The position numbers and the translations under genes were made by a program. Positions 44,670 through 55,236 of a DNA stretch of 64,000 bases are shown here, piece by piece (the stretch's first letter is position 1; each line of letters begins with the position of its first letter). Source of the stretch: Oscheius dolichura (lineage: Eukaryota > Nematoda > Chromadorea > Rhabditida > Rhabditidae); assembly GCA_932521035.1 (NCBI GenBank), contig OW051496.1:9300001-9364000 (forward strand), given 5' to 3'. The notes beneath the pieces were generated by a model. It was not told where the DNA came from and did no database searches. It worked only from the letters and a program-made list of their open reading frames with translations.

Positions 44670-47600
44670 ATGTACAGTTTCGACTATTTTACCAAATGGG
44701 TTCCCCCGAATCTGTACCGTGTTTTTTCCAATTTTTTGAAAAACCTCCGAGCCCAAAGACAGATAAGAAGCCCATTGTCTGTCCGTCCTTCCCATCTATC
44801 CATACTGGTGAGAAAAGCAAAGAAGGGCAGACACCCACAATTGATAAGAAATTGACTTCTTCCGCTCTTTTGCCATCTTTTCTACGTTTCCCACCTTTGC
44901 TAACCTTATTCCTTTTTCTTTTTTTTCTCACAGTAATTATTCAGCTCATGGTCAACGAATACTATCAAGCCTTTCTCAACACCTTACCCGATGAGACGCG
45001 GGAAGATGTGGCAGCCATTTTGGGGGTGGGAAACTTGACGATTGAGAAGAGACTCGAGTATCTGGAGGAATATTTGAAGGAAAAGGAGCTGAAAACATGC
45101 AAGAAACTGATGCTACTTGAGGTTTGTGCCTTCCTTTACCGCGATAGACAGTATTTTCTCTGATCAAAGTTTCTTCTTCGATATAAGATATAGTATGACT
45201 CATTGAATATACGTCGAGAAATTGAAACCACAGCATATTTATTTTTAATTTAAAGGAACTGTCAGGGACCAAGTGAAAGTGATCATTTGACCCTGAACAA
45301 TCGAGTCCCAAGCGATTGAATGCATATGGGGCCTATTTTCTATCCAACTTTTAGTTTCGGGGTCATTTGTGCATATTTTACGAATCATGTAGCGTTTTCC
45401 GCCTTTTCTCTCTCAAAAAGCTAGCAAACTAACTCAGTATATGCTTAAAAAAATTCGCCGTTTTCTCCTGATCGCGATGATATATTTATTTTTCCATATG
45501 GACATCGGCATCACGAGAAAATTGTATTTTTATCCCAAAGTCATAAATGCGTTCCATTTCTGTGATCATAATCGTTGCGGGTCCTGCAACGATCATGATA
45601 ACTTTTTGTTTTTTTAACCAGATTTTGATCATAAATGAGTATTTTTCTCGTGATACAGGCGTCCATATGCAAAAATAAATATACCATCGTGATCAGGAGA
45701 AAATGGCGCATTTTTTAAGACCAAGTTGTTTTAGGTCCCTGGCAGTTCCTTTAAGGAACAAACAAGTTCAAGTGAGAGCGATGAAGGGAGCGGAGAAGAT
45801 GAAGTGGATTTAGTGGCAAAACTGCAGCAGGAACTGAATGAGAGGGATGAAACGTAGACATATCGCTCAAAATCCAAACTATTCCATATTTTCAGAATCA
45901 GTCAGTTGAGAAAAGATTTGTCAGAAAATTTGACGATGACTGCAGAGCATTTGGTTAAAATAGCCGCTTTGGAAAAAGCTCAACTGAGCGAGCAAGAAGC
46001 TGGTGAGATATCCAAACAGCAGAAGGAAAGGGAAGAGAAATTCGACCAGGAAAGGAAAAGGCAAGCAAGAAGTTGTACAGATCAATTTATTTCCAGAAAT
46101 GGGGAATTGACGGGAGAAAACGAAAAGCTGCAAAAAGAAGTAAAGGAACTGAAACGTGGTGGTTTAGTGGCAAAACTGCAGCAGGAACTGAATGAGAGGG
46201 ATGAAACGTAAACATATCGCTAAAATTCAAACTATTCTATATTTTCAGAATCAGTCAGTTGAGAAAAGATTTGGCGGATAAATTGGAGGCAATGGCAGAG
46301 CTTGTGGGAAAAAATGCCGCATTGGAAAAAGCTCAAGCTAACAAACAGGCTGAAGACAAATCTGCCTCACATAAAGAGGAACTGGGCCAGGAAAAAAAGA
46401 GGTGAGGAATTAAAGGAACAGTCTCGCACTTGGTCCAGCGTGGTCCGGGGATCGCGCGCGCAGTTTGAAATCGGCGTTTTCATCGAGTTTTTTTACATTA
46501 TTTTCATTTTTCTTTTGAAAAATATCATTGCAACACTTCAAAATCATCGTATAAGTGCTTGGAAATGATCAGCATAAAGAAATAATAACAGAAGAATCGT
46601 GAAACGAACAGAAACGTTCCAATTCGTAATTAATCCAAATTCTTCGGCGACAGCCATCTTCCTGGCTTTTGAACTATTGTTTTAGCTTCTACTACATGTT
46701 ATGGGTTGAATAATATAGAAAACCTTAGCGAAAATAGGCTGAAATCATATAAAAATGGCAAAAAACGCCAAAAAAGGTTATGCGAATCTAAATATTCAAA
46801 CTGCGCGCGCGATCCCTGGACCAGGGATGTGCGGATAATGAAATTGTCCGCGGATAATTCCCGGATAATGCCATTATCCGGACCCTGCCCCTGCTGTAGC
46901 AATACAATTAATAGGGTAAAAAACTAAGCATAGACGTGAATTTTGCTTTCGTTGACTTCAGCAAAAGACATTGAAAAAAAAAAATGCAAAGAAGAAGTTG
47001 TACAGATCAATTTATTTCTAGAAATGGGGAATTGATGGGAGAAATCGAAAAGCTACAAAAAGAAGTAAAGGAACTGAAAAGGGTAGGAGTATTCTAAAAG
47101 GGAAAAACTGTTTCAGATGGTGGACATTGAGCGGGAAGCAGCCAGCCAGCTGCTAGCTTCAAAAAATGAAGATTCGCCTTGGAAAGATGTAGATTTTGGT
47201 TTCTTGTTGTCCTTATCCCTTCCCCACCTAGAAATCCAGTCCGTTCCCTTTCTTGGACGGCGAAACTCCGGCAGCAGTGCAAGTTCCCCACAGTGCCATA
47301 GAAAAATACACCAAAGGAGAAGCAGTCGAAGCCGATAACGCCCTTCGTTTCTTTCTCCCAAAAGAGAAAAGAATTGCCTATCAAAAGTGGAAAGAGGAGG
47401 TGAATTTGGTATGAAAATGGTCAATTTCGGAAGTTTTAGTTGATGGAAGGCCTTCCCACGGCATTGTTCGCTCTCCCTGGGGAGAAAAAACTGCAGATTA
47501 CTGCCTATTACAAGGAAAACTATACAGTATGTTGTTTACTCCTTTGATTAAGTTAAAATATAGCCAAAAGCGGAAAGGAGACAACGAACCCTGGAGGATA

Positions 47601-47795
47601 TCATCGCAATTGCCCACAAAATGTAGGTGCCGTTGTGTTGGTTTTATCCGGTTCCATTTTAGGCTTGAAGATTTTGAAAAATGTAAGAGCGCCAAGACAG
47701 AAACAACGAAGGCTGAGATAGAACAAGTATCCGATTCGAATAATTCGTTTGAAAAAAGAATAAAATTGATTCCACAAGAAATCGTAGCACAGTAA
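44670..47795 (+). CDS. Helical/coiled-coil cluster protein, tandem copy (495 aa)
   Basis: Eleven exons: 44670-44807, 44945-45121, 45756-45853, 45896-46207, 46249-46401, 46992-47082, 47117-47188, 47232-47399, 47440-47526, 47564-47622, 47663-47795. They sum to 1488 bases, all in phase. It matches the 39569 gene through the FPFLDGETP module, but it has a second round of the acidic/coiled-coil exons (AKLQQELNERDET occurs twice) and lacks the second module set. Intron 2 contains a full TTAA-family MITE whose right end abuts exon 3, and intron 5 carries other repeat sequence. The frame survived both insertions, which argues for selection or recency. Confidence 0.62.
45254..45750 (+). mobile_element. 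Long TTAA-family MITE, copy 2
   Basis: 497 bases, ends aggaactgtcagggacc and, inverted, gtccctggcagttcct, with perfect TTAA on both sides (45250-45253 and 45751-45754). The right-hand TTAA plus the next G forms the TTAAG that precedes exon 3 of the helical gene; the uninterrupted copies also have TTAAG there. Confidence 0.82.
46402..46990. repeat. Intron with inverted-repeat element(s)
   Basis: Arms tggtccggggatcgcgcgcg (about 46441) and, inverted, gcgcgcgatccctggacca (about 46801) enclose non-coding DNA. They are followed by a gataat-rich stretch (ccgcggataattcccggata) beginning accagggatgtgcg, like a hAT end. This lies in intron 5 of the helical gene. Confidence 0.55.
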
Positions 47796-47929
47796 GGAAA
47801 GGATATTTACTCTATCTCTAAAAGACATTACAGCCTGAACTGCACAGACTTACAAGCTATTAGCCCGAAGAAACCTGAACAACGCCAAAAGGTTGTTCGG
47901 TCGGTGAAGTAATTAATTTAAATTCCTGT

Positions 47930-48640
47930 AATACCAATTCAGTAATCCTCCTCCTGTTTTCTCCACCTCCTCGACGAACTCTGGAGGATTTGAAAAGTAT
48001 ATTTAATAACAATCTCAATATACTGTTTATCGTAGGATTGAGCTCAAAGAATACGCCGAAAACGAACCCGCTGAAGATGAGGTTTCTTCTCTGGAGAGGT
48101 ATTGCTACCGTCATTCATAATGACCCATATTCAGCCAAAATTCTCATCAAAGTGATGGCACTTACGTAGATGCCTCAATGAATATTCACCAGCCGAGTAC
48201 AGACGAAACACTGGCAACTATAAAGCCGAAGTTGGAATACTTATCACGAAAGCATCGTTAGAATTTCAGTGTACAGCATGCACCAGCTCAACCAGAACCG
48301 TCCAAGAGAGGCGTTTACCCTTCAAGTTCAAGTGAACACCTTCCCCGTCAATTGTAAGAAGATGCGACTTTATATTTTTCATTTATAACAGACCTCGCAA
48401 AGAAGCTTTATCACACGATGATGGCAAGGAAATCAAAGCCCCTTCGGAAATACGAGAAGGCTCCACCTCCTCGACGAACTCTGGAGGATTTGAAAAGTAT
48501 ATTTAATAACAATCTCAATATACTGTTTATCGTAGGATTGAGCGCGAAGAATACGCCGAAAACAAAGCCGCTGAAGATGAGGTTTCTTCTCTGGAGAGGT
48601 ATTGCTACCGTCATTCATAATGACCCATCATCGTTAAAAT
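47930..48640 (+). repeat. Tandem partial duplication of the GTPase 5' region
   Basis: The segments 47960-48150 and 48460-48640 are near-identical (ctcctcgacgaactctggag to tcattcataatgaccc). Each is followed by a copy of a short exon: one at 48279 (MHQLNQNRPREAF) and one at 48654 (MNQLNQNRP), the start of the GTPase gene. The first copy is cut off from a P-loop, so it is a dead 5' duplicate. The minus-strand stretch 24595-24937 is a third copy. Confidence 0.65.
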
Positions 48641-48653
48641 TTCAGTGTACAGC

Positions 48654-51346
48654 ATGAACCAGCTCAACCAGAACCGTCCAAGTTCGTTTACCCTTCAAGT
48701 CCAAGTGAACACCTTCCCCGTCAAGTGTAAGAAGATGTGAATTCATATTTTTCATTTATAACAGACCTCGCAAAGAAGCTTCATCACACGATGATGGCAA
48801 TCATATGGCAAATGTCCAACAGCAAGGTGCCCAAGAACCCAATCGTGATAATGTACAAAGCCAGAGGGAAAACGACTACAATCCGACGAGGTATTTAAAT
48901 TTCTAAGGACATGGGGAATTGATGCTATTCAGCAGTCTGGTGCCTCCGGTTTCTTCTGCTCAAAAACTAGACATGTCGGAATACACAGACTCTTTAAATG
49001 TAATGCTCATCGGCGAAACGGGCGTTGGAAAGACGACGTTTATAAACGCGTTCCAAAATTATTTAAAGTATCCATCTTTGGATGATGCATTGACTGGGGG
49101 ACTAATTGTGCCCATAAGGACCTCCTTCTGTATGGTCATTGAGGTAAAATTTGTGTAAATCTGAGGAAAGTCGCATTTTTAGAGGGGAGAAAACCCAGTG
49201 AATATCAAAATTGAGCCACACTGCAAAATCGCGGAAATAGTCAATGAGCAATTGCATTCAATGGATGGGCAATCACGAACACAGGTTAGTTTTAATCACT
49301 ACAAAATAAGAATACAGTAGAATGCTATGATTCACGAATTCCGCTATACATGTCACGACCAGCAGAGAATAATCCGATTGGTTGACACTCCGGGAGTCAT
49401 GGATACTCGTGGAGATGAGAAAGATAAGGAGAACTATTACAACACCATGGAAACGATAAAAAGATTGAAGTGAGTAGTTGTATTTCTTTTTCCCAAACAA
49501 AGTCATTTTTAGACACATCCATGCCATTTTTGTCCTTATGAAACCGAATGAAGGGAGGTTTATACCAGAGTTTAGCCGTGCTTTGGACAATATTTTCACG
49601 TATCTACCAAAAACTGCTGTACCAAATGTTGCCTTTTGCTTCACTTCCACGGAACCTTTTAACTTTCTTCCTTCTGAGACTTTATGCGTGTTAGAGGATT
49701 ATTTGAAAGAGCTTCAGAAAAGGACCAGTGTTAAGATCCGCGCAAAAAAGTAAGTTATAGTCCATTTCCAACGGATATTCCACGGATACAAATTTGGCGG
49801 CGTGTCTCTGCTATCGGACAATGTTCGAAAGCTTCCTGGTCCCGTAGCGGAGAGGGCTTTCCGAGGAATATCCGTTGGAAATGGACTACATTGAAATCGT
49901 ATTTTCCCATATAACATATTTTCCTGTATAATGCTGAGTTTGACATTGGCGATTCCATTTTATAGAGAGAACATTTTTTGCTTTGACAATGACTGCTTCC
50001 GCTTTCAATGTACTGCACAGCAATATCCACAGTATGCCGAGAAGAAATCTGCGTATGAGAGAAGTTGGAATAACAATACCATCCAATTACAACGGTAAGA
50101 AAGGGGTAAACACCTTGTTGGACTGTTCAGAATGCTCGAATATCTCCAGTCACAGGCCCCATATCCAGCTCTTGATTCTGCTAACATTGCTCGGATAGAG
50201 AGACGTCTGCGAAATCTTGTGGAGACATTCGCCAATATTACAAGAGATCATCTTGAAGGAACTGTCAGGGACCAAGTGAAAGTGATCATTTGACTTTGAA
50301 CAATCGAGTCCCAAGCGATTGAATGCATATGGGGCCTATTTTTTATCCAACTTTTCGTTTCGGGGTCATTTGTGCGTATTTTACGAATCATGTAGCGTTT
50401 TCCGCCTTTTCTCTCTCAAAACAGCTAGCAAACTAACTTAATATAGCCTTAAAAAATTCGCCGTTTTCTCCTGATCGCGATGATATATTTATTTTTTCAT
50501 ATGGACGTCGGAATCGCGAGAAAATTGCATTTTTATCCCAAAGTCATAAATGCGTTCCATTTCTGTGATCACGACCCATCAAAGGTCCTGCAACGATCAC
50601 TTTTTGTTTTTTCGACCAGATTTTGATCATAAATGTGTATTTTTCTCGTGATACAGGCGTCCATATGCAAAACTAAGTATACCATCGTGATCAGGAGAAA
50701 AAGGCGAAATTTTAAGCCCAAGTTGTTTTAGGCCCCTGACAGTTCCTTTAAAGAAGTCATTTTGAATAAAGCTAAATGGAAGGCATCGTCGGGGTTGAAT
50801 AAGCTATTCCCTGATTCACAAGAGGTACATAACTTGATAATTTTGACTGTCGAATTAGATTGAGGAGAGAGAAAAATGCTTCAAGCATATTCTCAAATGC
50901 TGCACATTTTTCACCGAATTCCTCCAGCGCAGTTCAGTTGGAATTGAAGATCTCTTTGGCATACAACTGCAGAAAGTTATCCTGACAGAGGTAATCGCGG
51001 GAATAGAGCGGAGTATATCGTTTATTTTAGGAGAAAAGATATGAGCTCGAGAGAAGTCAAAAGTCTCCTACAGTGGCCGAGACTCAAGCATTGGTTATGG
51101 AATTACAACGGATTGCTAATGAATACCGATTATTAAACGCAGAATTCAAAACTAAGGTTTTGAATAAGAGCACTGTTGCGGCTACTCCAGAGGAGGTAAA
51201 CAGTAGAAATAGCTAGAGAAACTCGGCGGTTTCAGATAGAAACGATGCTCAACAAAATATATCAGCTGAAATATTACGGTGACAGAGTTGCTACAACTGA
51301 AGCAATGTTACTAAATCCTGATTCCTTTCGAACGCTCCATGTCTAA
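48654..51346 (+). CDS. P-loop GTPase paralogue with a MITE in exon 8
   Basis: Exons 48654-48724, 48765-48890, 48933-49143, 49183-49284, 49321-49469, 49513-49749, 49966-50094, 50131-50824 (interrupted), 50859-50990, 51031-51195, 51236-51346. Without the insert the frame would be 543 codons, all in phase. G1 GETGVGKTTF, G3 RLVDTPGVMDTRG, G4 region FCFTSTEPFNFLP and the FCFDNDCFRFQC segment all match the 42412 gene. The 491-base MITE at 50257 brings in-frame stops, so the C-terminal helices are lost unless it is spliced out. A ttcag eight bases before the ATG suits trans-splicing. Confidence 0.68.
49757..49891. mobile_element. MITE with gtccatttccaacggatatt ends, copy 2
   Basis: Ends tatagtccatttccaacgga and, inverted, tccgttggaaatggactac, in intron 6 of the GTPase gene at 48654. 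It matches 35701-35834. Confidence 0.7.
50257..50747 (+). mobile_element. Long TTAA-family MITE, copy 3, inside a coding exon
   Basis: 491 bases, ends aggaactgtcagggacc and, inverted, gcccctgacagttcct. The flanks are TTGA (50253-50256) and TTAA (50748-50751). Removing the element and one 4-base flank leaves exon 8 exactly in the phase required by both neighbours. Confidence 0.82.
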
Positions 51347-51507
51347 TTACAAGCTCTTTTGTTTCTGCTTATTACTGTGTATTCTACTTTGTCTCAGTTT
51401 GTCGCTCGTCATGGAATCTGTTGTGGTTATACAGTTATACGTGGCCATGATTAGCCGCTATATTCTACTGTACCCTTGGTAAAATTAACATTTATCTTGT
51501 ATCTTAC

Positions 51508-52047
51508 AGGGTGGGCCAAAATAAACGAATACTCAAAGATGCCATCGCCAAAAATAAATAGAGGAATAAATAGTGTTTTGAACATTCATAATGTGTTCAC
51601 CACCCGCATTTGATTATGAATACAACAGTTATTTTTGCCTGAAACGTGGTCGGCATGAGAAGGGCCTCCAGTTGTAAGAAAGGTTGCCTGGCCCGATGCG
51701 CGCGACCATAACGAGCCCCGTGAAATGGGCTCGTGCAGCAAAACTATTGAAGATAATCGTTCATTTTCTTTTCTTGGTTGTTTGTTAGAGAGGATATTAC
51801 CATATAAACATCGCTTTGAGAAACTGGGAAGCAATAATTCTTTCTGAAATGCAACGCGCCCCGACCATCATTGCAGAACGCATAGCTTTGGTTGACTCGA
51901 CGGATCCTCTCCGTCCATTGAGAAAAATGTGAAATATCTTCCTAATCAAATTCAAGACGGTGTCGTGTACCAAGTTTAATATAGAAAAGAACCGGAAATA
52001 GCAAGCCATAGGAGAGGGAACGAAAGTGCGTCCCTAGGCCCACCCTG
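51508..52047. mobile_element. Degenerate mariner/Tc1-like element
   Basis: 540 bases with ends cagggtgggcc and, inverted, ggcccaccctg, flanked by TA. The ends look like those of IS630/mariner elements. No intact transposase frame is visible. Confidence 0.65.
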
Positions 52048-55000
52048 TATACTTTTTGAATAATGTCAGCGTCCAAAAAATAACGAACAACAAGGAAAGG
52101 GGGACTAGATAAAAATGTAGACAAATAGCAGAAGAAATGAGCATTTCCCTCATAAGACCTGAATAAAGAGACAATTTCATTCCGAAATTACCATAAATTA
52201 TCGCCGGCCCGGGTTAAATATTGTCTGTCTCGGCTCGTCTTCCTCCTTCTCCCAATTTCCACCTAAAAAATGACTTTTCCTAAAATAATCCACCGGCAAA
52301 ATGACTACCCGATGCGTGATTGCTACTTTTACACGCTGTTCTGGCTCTTTCTTTTAAACTGATTTGGCTAATTCCTTCAGGGAGAGATCGCATACATCCT
52401 AGAGAGCGAGAAGACGCCTTGCCGAGTCGGAGCCAAATTTGATTGGCACAGCTTCAAGCACCTATCTCTTCTCTCGGCAAAACACACTGAACTAGGTTAT
52501 CCCTCCTTTTGCTGAAGATCCTTGTTCCCTTTTATATTTTTTCCTCCAGCCCCCCTCCCTCCCTTCCTCAGCAGCTAATTCCCCCCGTCTCAGGTGCAAT
52601 CAAGACCCCTATTCAGGGGGCTACTCATTTTTTTCTGCCCCTGTGAAAAGAACAAGCAAAAGCTAATAAATCCTTCTCCCTTCAAAGAAATATGAGGGTA
52701 CAAAGTTTTGCAGCAGCCCAAGCAGCTCACCTCTAGGAATCTCCCCCCTGAAATAACCCGTCGAGATTTCATTACGCGATACTGCAAAAAGAGCATGTTC
52801 AGGTCAGATAGAGATTGCTGGCCAAGAAGTCGAACTAAAAAAAGTCAAGAAAAGGGAGTACAATTTAGGAGAATATTGAGAAAAGAGTAAAAATAGACGC
52901 CACGGATCAGTGGGATCATTTTGGAAGGGAAAATGTGTTTTACCTCCATTCCACCCAATTTTTAGGGAGATATCTAAATTTGTCCGTTGATTAGACTAAT
53001 TATAGTCGGGTTCCTGCACCGAATCCTCTCATTTGCAACGGGAGAGAAGAGGAAGAGGGGATCCTAATTGGGATTGAAGCAGTATGGGACGAGAGCGACT
53101 TTTTGTAGTAGTACCTAAAACCGGTAGAGGGGCACTCTACTTCAAGTAGTCTACTTGTCTACTTGTAGACTACTTGTCCAAATGTATAGCTGGTTTTCAA
53201 CCTCGGGGGTTTTTTTTTCACTACGGGACCATTTGGGGATTTAGCAAGCAAAAGTTTAGAGCAATTTGAATCTGAAAGTCAGAGCCCCTTGTTCTCCCAA
53301 TTTCCAATGGTCCCGTATCGATAAAAAAGGGCCGAGGTCGGAAAAGAACTATAGTCGAAAAAGTTTGTTTTGAGAGGCTCACACAAGAAGATTGCCTTTA
53401 AATTCGTCTGGAACTTTTGGAACACAAAAAAGGAGGATCAGGATTATTTTGTCGTGTTGGGAACCTAATGTGGAACCGAAATACGGTAGTAAAGAATCAA
53501 AGGAAAAAATTCATAAGTAAAAATCATCCTCAACTAGCTGAAACACGGCGGATTACATTTGTAGTTTTTTGATTACAGTAACCCATAGTGAGGCTTCTTT
53601 TCTTCTCCGGAATCTTGTCTAAAATTTGCTGAACGCCATGGATCTCTCCATTAGTTCTTCTTCTATGCTCCAGTCCCCTCCTCCATCCTCTTCCCGGCTG
53701 GATAAAAGCTCATGTTGCCTTATTAGTCTCCTCTCGGAATAGAAAGGTTCCATGTTGCTATTTCAGTTGTAGTTTCCTAGTTTTTCAGTTTTTCAAATAA
53801 TTCTCTTCGCCCTAATTCTCTCCATCTGCAAGGTGATCTTGTTTGTTGCATCTGCTCCACTCTCTCCTCCCTCCTCCCAACGTGACCCGCTTTTTCTTCC
53901 TTGTTTTAACAAAGTTAGCCCTGCCTCTCTGAATTTTCCCATCAAATCCTCAACCTTCTCGCTCTCTTCCCCTCGTCTTCCTGATACATAGTCGTCGTTG
54001 TTTCGCAGGCGACCCGAATTTTTTCCGTTCACCGCTAATCAGCCGTATTCACACGGGAGGAGCTTGGCGCGTTCCTTTTGCGCGAAGCTCTAGAAATCCA
54101 GAAAACTGCTCCTTTTCCTACAATTCGATTCTTTGCTCTTTTTCTTCTCCATCGTCTTTAAAGGTGGGAGAGATCTTCGAGAGTCGAGACTCTTTTAATT
54201 AGATCGCGTGAAGAAGTTGAATCCACTCTCTCTCTGGCTCTCGCTCGGCGGGGTCTCCTTCTGGCCCCTGCCTATTTATGATCCACGGGGGCTGGATTTA
54301 AATTGGTCTCTTATTCGCGGAAGCCTAGAAAAGCTCTTCGCTTGCAAAGGGGGGAAGACACGGGAGGAGGTCAAAGAGTCAAGCGGAGCTTAAAAAAGAG
54401 GAAGCAGAGCAGGACACGGGCCATAAATTCTCTCCTTTCTTCTGCTCTGCTTCTCCTTTCCTTCTTCTTTCCAAGACCAAAAAAAGCTGCTTGCTGAAAT
54501 CCGGCACCCAATACCCTCCTTCCCCTCCCCTCCCTCCTGCTGCTGGGGTGCATAAATTAATACAGCTGCTGAATGGGTAAGTGCCACAGCAGCCGGGAAG
54601 GAGGGATCATTTCTTCCTCTATTTGTATTTTTTTTTGTTTTCATTTTGTTTTGTCTTTTACGGGGAGGCAATAGATCCTGATGGATTTATACCTGGTCGT
54701 TAATTGGAGAGAATTATCTTCGGGGAGTTTTTCCAAGCTTTTCAATCCACTGAATCACCGTCCCCATGGAAATGACTCATTTGGATGGTAAATTTGGCCA
54801 ATTCTAATGGATTTGGACTTCGAAAACAGCATTTTGAAAATGCATCAAGAAAATGGGCCTTGTTGGCGGCTTCTTTCAAAAATTTGAGCTGAATCTGAAC
54901 TTGAGAGCCGTTTCATGAAAAACAGCGGCTGTAGACCACAGTGTCTGTTCTAATGGCTTGATCCGAACCTCTTCACCTCCTCTCCTCTTTTCTAGCCTGT

Positions 55001-55108
55001 CTAACCTCAAAAGAAGTTTAGCAGACCCCCAACATAGCTGTAATTCCTGTCCAATAGATATCTACCCCTATTTATTTCGCTGTGGAAACTGAACGAAGTC
55101 TCGGTCCT

Positions 55109-55236
55109 CAATAGTCCCATCCCCTGCACCCGTAAAGTCTCGGCAGTTGGCTAATCTCGATTCAAAACAATTACAAAACTGTGACGCCTTTATACCTTTG
55201 TCTTACCGAGACTTTACGGGTGCAGGAGATTGGTTT
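55109..55236. repeat. Hairpin element, copy 2
   Basis: Arms gcacccgtaaagtctcggc and ccgagactttacgggtgca, the same family as 22272-22403. Confidence 0.65.

Noticed and set aside
51586-51834. Frame inside the mariner-like element as a transposase
   Set aside because: No DD(34)D-type motifs and no helix-turn-helix; too short, so treated as decayed element DNA.
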